Below, one piece after another: positions 5,597-8,792 of a DNA stretch of 8,792 nucleotides. The DNA is from an uncultured Selenomonas sp. (GTDB taxonomy: Bacteria; Bacillota; Negativicutes; Selenomonadales; Selenomonadaceae), in NCBI GenBank assembly GCA_945494195.1, contig CALYVJ010000054.1:1-8792 (forward strand). Reading direction: 5' to 3'. Under the pieces are notes generated by a model that was not told where the DNA came from, ran no database searches, and saw nothing but the letters and a program-made list of their open reading frames with translations. Both the position numbers and the translations under genes were made by a program. How positions within the stretch are numbered: position 1 is the stretch's first letter; each line of letters begins with the position of its first letter.

Positions 5597-6721
5597 TTAT
5601 TTCAGTTTTACCAGCTCATACTCCCGCGTTCCCATGCCGATTTTCTCTGAATGCTCGAGGGTTTCTTTCCAATGAACATTCGGATTGCTGTCCATAAACA
5701 CATCATGATGATGGTGCCAATCCGGCTGTTTCAGATTATCGCCGAGCTGGCTGTTCTCAATGGCCGTCATCTTCTGGCAGGCATCAACACAAGCCTGATC
5801 GATTGCTACGGGATCAAAGGATGCAAACATACCAATGTTTGGCAGGATGGGCGCATCATTCTCCCCATGGCAATCGCAGTTTGGCGAGATATCCATCGCA
5901 AGGCTCACATGGAAGCAGGGACGATCCTGAACCACGGCCTGTGCATACTCAGCCATCTTCTTATCCAAAAGGTCGCCAGCATCCCACTGTTCGTTGCGGA
6001 TTGCCGAAAAACCACATGCACCAATGCAACGGCCACAGCCTTTGCAGAGGTCGGCATGAATCACAGCCTTGTTGTTTTCATAGGTGATCGCATTCGAACC
6101 GCACTCTTTCGCACACTTGCGGCAGCCACGGCATAATTCCTCATTAACGACACATTTTCCCGACGAATGCTGCTCCATCTTGCCGGCACGGCTTCCACAC
6201 CCCATGCCAATATTCTTGATTGCACCACCAAAACCGGTCATCTCATGGCCCTTGAAATGGGAAAGACTGATTACGATATCTGCATCCATGATTGCACGGC
6301 CGATTTTGGCTGCTTTTACATATTCCCCATTCTTAACGGGAACCTCAACGTCATCAGTGCCCTTCAAGCCATCACCAATAAGGATTTGGCAGCCCGTCGT
6401 CGTAGGGTTGAACCCGTTGAAATTCGCACAATCCAGATGCTCCAAGGCATGTTTCCGGCTGCCAGGATACAACGTATTGCAATCGGTCAGGAAGGGAATA
6501 CCGCCCTGCTCCTTGACGATATCGGCAATAACCTTTGCATACTGGGGACGAAGGAACGCCATATTCCCAAGCTCCCCAAAATGCATTTTGATTGCCACGA
6601 ATTTCCCTTCCATGTCAATCTTCTTGATGCCTGCGGCAATACACAGTGTCTTGAGCTTCTGCAGCAGGCTCGTGCCCACCTGCACGCGAAAATCGGTAAA
6701 ATAAACTTTAGCTTTCTCCAT
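5597..6721 (-). CDS. DUF362 protein with two [4Fe-4S] ferredoxin motifs (uncharacterised Fe-S centre protein)
   Basis: This 374-residue cytoplasmic protein matches the uncharacterised Fe-S centre group (DUF362, COG2768 type). The DUF362 part begins MEKAKVYFTDFR and includes FVAIKMHFGELGN (41-53), DADIVISLSHFKGHEMTGFG (146-165) and a later FDPVAIDQAC segment (302-311). Inserted within it is a bacterial 2[4Fe-4S] ferredoxin domain with CxxCxxCxxxC twice: C197/C200/C203/C207 and C226/C229/C232/C236. Additional cysteines (C282, C284, C311, C315) and a four-His run (336-339) are present. An electron-transfer role is likely; the reaction is unknown. The start at 6721 has GAGAGGAG 6 nt upstream. A consensus promoter (6944-6972) and a structured ~216-nt leader precede it. 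It may share a transcript with the 86-aa gene downstream. Confidence 0.9.
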   Translation of the reverse strand: MEKAKVYFTDFRVQVGTSLLQKLKTLCIAAGIKKIDMEGKFVAIKMHFGELGNMAFLRPQYAKVIADIVKEQGGIPFLTDCNTLYPGSRKHALEHLDCANFNGFNPTTTGCQILIGDGLKGTDDVEVPVKNGEYVKAAKIGRAIMDADIVISLSHFKGHEMTGFGGAIKNIGMGCGSRAGKMEQHSSGKCVVNEELCRGCRKCAKECGSNAITYENNKAVIHADLCKGCGRCIGACGFSAIRNEQWDAGDLLDKKMAEYAQAVVQDRPCFHVSLAMDISPNCDCHGENDAPILPNIGMFASFDPVAIDQACVDACQKMTAIENSQLGDNLKQPDWHHHHDVFMDSNPNVHWKETLEHSEKIGMGTREYELVKLK

Positions 6722-6741
6722 CAGGAACTCCTCTCAAATAC

Positions 6742-6816
6742 AACACAGGGAAATCTATAACAGAAAACAACCGCCACCGGCTTTCTCGTCACCAGTAGGC
6801 GGTTATTTCCTGTGTT
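6742..6816 (-). promoter_or_regulatory. Structured leader element of the DUF362 gene (possible attenuator)
   Basis: On the minus-strand transcript an outer stem of 12 bp with one bulge (6816-6805 with 6754-6742) encloses an inner hairpin. The inner hairpin is AACCGCC then ACTGG, paired with CCGGT and GGCGGTT, arms 6804-6792 and 6780-6769, with an 11-nt loop. The inner hairpin is followed by GTTTTCTGTT, a weak U-tract, so it could act as a terminator. The outer stem's 3' arm lies beyond that tract, 21 nt before the DUF362 start codon. I recognise no known riboswitch class. An alternative is a terminator of the lipase unit placed ~250 bp after the lipase stop, but the promoter at 6944-6972 lies in between, so it also affects DUF362 transcription. 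Confidence 0.5.
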
Positions 6817-6853
6817 TTGTTATCTTTTCCATGTACCTTTTCCCATGGGGTTC

Positions 6854-6880
6854 TTACCAGCCCATCGGAATCTCCTCCCT
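6854..6880 (-). other. Strong ribosome site with three-codon ORF (Met-Gly-Trp-stop) in the DUF362 leader
   Basis: AGGGAGGAG (6880-6872) lies 6 nt before ATG GGC TGG TAA (6865-6854). The start codon can pair in a hairpin (ATGGG with CCCAT about 11 nt downstream). A further 9-codon ORF, MEKITKHRK, runs from 6832 to 6803 and ends inside the inner leader hairpin, but has a weak ribosome site. Whether either is translated is unknown. The strength of the ribosome site, with nothing substantial behind it, suggests a regulatory minimal ORF or a relic. Confidence 0.35.
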
Positions 6881-6943
6881 TTACTTATTGACATGTCGGC
6901 TGCTATTGGAAAGCCCTGAACTTCTTTCCTTTAGCTTACCTTT

Positions 6944-6972
6944 ACTATACCTGAAATTCTGCCAATTGTCAA
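6944..6972 (-). promoter_or_regulatory. Promoter of the DUF362 gene
   Basis: On the minus strand TTGACA (6972-6967, perfect) and TATAGT (6949-6944, one mismatch) are 17 bp apart; transcription should begin near 6937. This leaves a ~216-nt leader before the DUF362 start at 6721. The -35 box lies within an 11-bp sequence, ACTTATTGACA, that recurs in inverted orientation at 6883-6893. The rest of the gap up to the lipase stop (6978-7057) holds no gene, and I see no convincing terminator in it. Confidence 0.8.
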
Positions 6973-7057
6973 TAAGTTTTCAGATTTTTTTATGTATTCT
7001 GTACACAGTAAAAATCACCTAACCGATTGCCGGAGAATTCCAGTACTTGTCCAGCCT

Positions 7058-8392
7058 TTACCGCAGGAATTTATCCCGCTGTTCTTTCGCCTGGAACTGC
7101 AAATATACCATTGCCTCAATTGGCGTAAGATCTTTAGTCGAAGCACTAGTCGTCTGCATGGTCAGCAGATTCCCGTCGGTATCATAGAGCTCTTCCTCCA
7201 TTATCATATGGAAATTGTTATGCTCGTTTCGGATGCGGCTGCCAGTAAACCGTTCCAGCAAAACATAACGGCAGCCAGCCTGTTTCTGCTCCGTGCAAAG
7301 GGCAGCCAGGCTTTTTTCTTCCTTCTTATCCGGCAGGATCACAGGCGCATACGCCTGCTGCAGCGTTTCCCGCAACGTACGGCACATATACGGCAAATCC
7401 TGTTGAAGTTTCTTGTCTAATTTGAATTCAAAGGGCGCGACATAGACACCACCACTGAGCTTAGCCGGCGTCCCCTGCAGCATCACTGGTGTCGGTTCTT
7501 TCTCGGAATGTGTATCTTGATAGGTACGCAGGCTCTGGTCAAGATACAGGACCATATCATGAGCAAACCTCTCAGATTTATTGTTCTTCCAGACAATTTT
7601 TTTCCCGAATTGGACAAATCCGCCAGTCAAGGACTGCAGGACACTTTTGACTGGATCGGCCGCCATGGTAATCCGCGTAAGATTCATCTTATGCTCATAC
7701 AAACGCGCAAAAGTCTCATTGCCAACAGCTGGTGCCCCAAAGGTGATTACTTGTAATTGTTCCGGACGGACCCCCAGATCTGCAAAACGTGCAGCAGCCA
7801 GCGTCGCCGAAGCTCCCCCCAGGCTATGTCCGGTTAAATACAGGATTTCCTCGGGATTTTCCCGCAATTCCTGTGCCAGGAATTCACCAGCAGTTCGCTG
7901 GCCGAATACCTCCAGTGGCTGCTGAAAAAGTGCCACCTGAACATAATCATTGAATCCCTGATGCACTAAGGGGCGTGAACCGTTATGGTCTCCCATTTCA
8001 GCCATAGCTTTGAATTCCTGTGGTGTTTTCCCACCAAATACGACACGCTTGACCCGAAAATCAATTTCGGCATCTTTTAAGCGCTCTGTTCCCGGAAACG
8101 CCAGGAAATATACCGACTGTTTCCCCCTAAGATTACGCGAAACGATATGGAAGCGTCCATCTGCTACCCGGTTGATATTCTCCCGGGAATCGAAGTACCA
8201 ACCGCTCTGCTGAAGCCATTCCCGCATCATGAGATTGAGCCCCTCACTATAAGCCGCCATCGACACAAGACTTGAGGTAAAATAAAGCTCTGCCTCCTGC
8301 GGCGTTATCGAAGAGGCAAAACCACGAAGGGGCATCGATAAACCAAATAACAGGAGATAACCGCTGATGGCTAGTGCTCGTAAAAAATTCAT
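7058..8392 (-). CDS. Secreted class-3 lipase with extra C-terminal domain
   Basis: The 444-residue protein starts with a signal peptide (hydrophobic 5-20, probable cleavage after GFA at ~27) and should be exported. The alpha/beta-hydrolase lipase class 3 domain spans about 35-290. It contains the oxyanion-region FPGTE (99-103), the nucleophile elbow LTGHSLGGASA (186-196, S190), VITFGAPAVGN (215-225), and a probable catalytic D246 (AADPVKSV) and H278 (FAHDMVLYL). It would hydrolyse acyl esters of lipids outside the cytoplasm. Residues ~300-444 form a second domain I cannot name, opening VYVAPFEFKLDKKL and containing GCRYVLLERFTGS (373-385). This is reminiscent of envelope proteins that begin with a vaVaPF strand and later carry a GadyvL strand. 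The start at 8392 has a perfect AAGGAGGT. The only promoter clearly upstream is that of the tRNA genes. Confidence 0.9.
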   Translation of the reverse strand: MNFLRALAISGYLLLFGLSMPLRGFASSITPQEAELYFTSSLVSMAAYSEGLNLMMREWLQQSGWYFDSRENINRVADGRFHIVSRNLRGKQSVYFLAFPGTERLKDAEIDFRVKRVVFGGKTPQEFKAMAEMGDHNGSRPLVHQGFNDYVQVALFQQPLEVFGQRTAGEFLAQELRENPEEILYLTGHSLGGASATLAAARFADLGVRPEQLQVITFGAPAVGNETFARLYEHKMNLTRITMAADPVKSVLQSLTGGFVQFGKKIVWKNNKSERFAHDMVLYLDQSLRTYQDTHSEKEPTPVMLQGTPAKLSGGVYVAPFEFKLDKKLQQDLPYMCRTLRETLQQAYAPVILPDKKEEKSLAALCTEQKQAGCRYVLLERFTGSRIRNEHNNFHMIMEEELYDTDGNLLTMQTTSASTKDLTPIEAMVYLQFQAKEQRDKFLR

Positions 8393-8424
8393 GATTTACC
8401 TCCTTAAAAAATCTTACGGTACAA

Positions 8425-8450
8425 GAAAAGCTCAGACAAAAGTCTGAGCT
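8425..8450 (-). terminator. Intrinsic terminator after the tRNA-Leu pair
   Basis: On the minus strand AGCTCAGAC, loop TTTT and GTCTGAGCT (9-bp perfect stem, 8450-8442 with 8437-8429) are followed by TTTCTT, 10 bp after the CCA of the last tRNA. It also stands 32 bp in front of the lipase start codon, with little room for a separate lipase promoter. Confidence 0.85.
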
Positions 8451-8460
8451 AAAATTTCAA

Positions 8461-8546
8461 TGGTGCGGTCGATGGGACTTGAACCCATACGTCTTGTGAA
8501 CACTACCCCCTCAAAGTAGCGCGTCTGCCAATTCCGCCACGACCGC
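8461..8546 (-). tRNA. tRNA-Leu (anticodon GAG)
   Basis: The 86-nt cloverleaf has a 7-bp acceptor stem (GCGGTCG with CGACCGC). The anticodon stem is CTACT/GGTAG and the loop TTGAGGG places GAG at positions 34-36. The long class-II variable arm is typical of leucine tRNAs, and the T arm is ATGGG-TTCAAGT-CCCAT. Discriminator A and CCA (8463-8461) are encoded. It reads CUC and CUU codons. It is the second of two tRNA genes in transcription order, separated by 7 nt. Confidence 0.97.
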
Positions 8547-8553
8547 AAGAACA

Positions 8554-8640
8554 TGGTGCGGATGAGAGGACTTGAACCTCCACGATGTCACCACCACTAG
8601 TACCTGAAACTAGCGCGTCTGCCGATTCCGCCACATCCGC
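8554..8640 (-). tRNA. tRNA-Leu (anticodon CAG)
   Basis: The 87-nt cloverleaf has acceptor stem GCGGATG/CATCCGC, anticodon stem CTAGT/ACTAG with loop TTCAGGT (anticodon CAG), a long leucine-type variable arm, T arm GGAGG-TTCAAGT-CCTCT, and encoded ACCA. It reads CUG codons. It is first in the transcript after the promoter at 8685-8713, and shares its D-arm sequence almost exactly with the next tRNA gene. Confidence 0.97.
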
Positions 8641-8684
8641 ATATTCAATTGTCATTCGATGAAAGTACCGAATCAACATAAGAT

Positions 8685-8713
8685 ATTATAAGGGAAATAT
8701 ATCTTATTGTCAA
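8685..8713 (-). promoter_or_regulatory. Consensus promoter of the tRNA-Leu pair
   Basis: On the minus strand TTGACA (8713-8708) and TATAAT (8690-8685) are both perfect with a 17-bp spacer. Transcription should start near 8678, about 38 nt before the first mature tRNA base. A 9-bp inverted repeat (8678-8686 and 8699-8707) fills the spacer and overlaps the -10 box. The remaining bases to the window edge (8714-8792) hold no gene that I can support. Confidence 0.9.
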
Positions 8714-8792
8714 CACTTTCCTAAATATTTTTTCAATGGCGGATTGTATAATTAAGTTGAACACTTAAAAATCCATAGCGAACCTTTGTGGT

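Noticed and set aside
6084..6760. Plus-strand frames of ~200 codons opposite the DUF362 gene
   Set aside because: They lie antisense to a gene with clear ferredoxin motifs and show no recognisable protein features.
8461..8640. Tandem tRNA genes as an integration (att) site
   Set aside because: No integrase, no duplicated tRNA 3' end and no mobile-element genes are present in the window.
8747..8752. TATAAT on the plus strand near the right edge, a possible promoter for a gene beyond the window
   Set aside because: No acceptable -35 box lies 16-18 bp upstream and no start codon with a ribosome site follows before the edge.

Overview
The window looks like chromosomal DNA of an anaerobic, Gram-positive-related bacterium. 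The best guess is the Negativicutes (Selenomonas/Mitsuokella-type). This is an inference from the mix of genes (tartrate/fumarase-type dehydratase, a DUF362 Fe-S centre protein, a double-Cache chemoreceptor), roughly 50% GC coding sequence, very consensus sigma-A promoters, intrinsic terminators and tRNA genes with encoded CCA. No phage, IS element or CRISPR array was seen.

Layout from left to right. (1) 1-95, minus: the first 31 codons of a TtdA-like dehydratase subunit, running off the left edge. (2) 96-464: a divergent control region. A perfect TTGACA-17-TATAAT promoter fires rightwards into a ~227-nt leader that carries two intrinsic terminators. A pair of hairpins sits just before the second terminator, and the downstream hairpin overlaps that terminator's 5' arm. 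(3) 465-2159, plus: an ammonium transporter gene (amt) and a PII signal protein gene (glnK), tightly coupled and closed by a 26-bp-stem terminator shared with the convergent neighbour. (4) 2242-2997, minus: a Cof-type HAD phosphatase. (5) 3083-4678, minus: a chemoreceptor pseudogene, 5'-truncated and carrying three in-frame stops but no frameshift. (6) 4731-5096 and 5249-5509, minus: two small proteins of unknown function, separated by a terminator and a good promoter. (7) 5597-6721, minus: a DUF362 protein with two [4Fe-4S] ferredoxin motifs, preceded by its own consensus promoter and a ~216-nt structured leader. (8) 7058-8392, minus: a secreted class-3 lipase with an extra C-terminal domain. 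(9) 8461-8640, minus: two tRNA-Leu genes (anticodons GAG and CAG) under a perfect promoter.

How the genes work together: Amt and GlnK are a standard ammonium-uptake module, with GlnK plugging the Amt trimer in response to nitrogen state. The leader in front of them suggests that the operon is transcribed from a strong promoter and controlled by termination. The hairpin order (P1, P2 with an AATGGC hexaloop, then an overlapping terminator) resembles targets of ANTAR RNA-binding antiterminators, but the P1 loop does not fit that consensus. The DUF362 gene shows a second, unrelated case of a strong promoter followed by a structured leader. The rest of the minus-strand genes look like independent short units; there is no evidence that they form one pathway.
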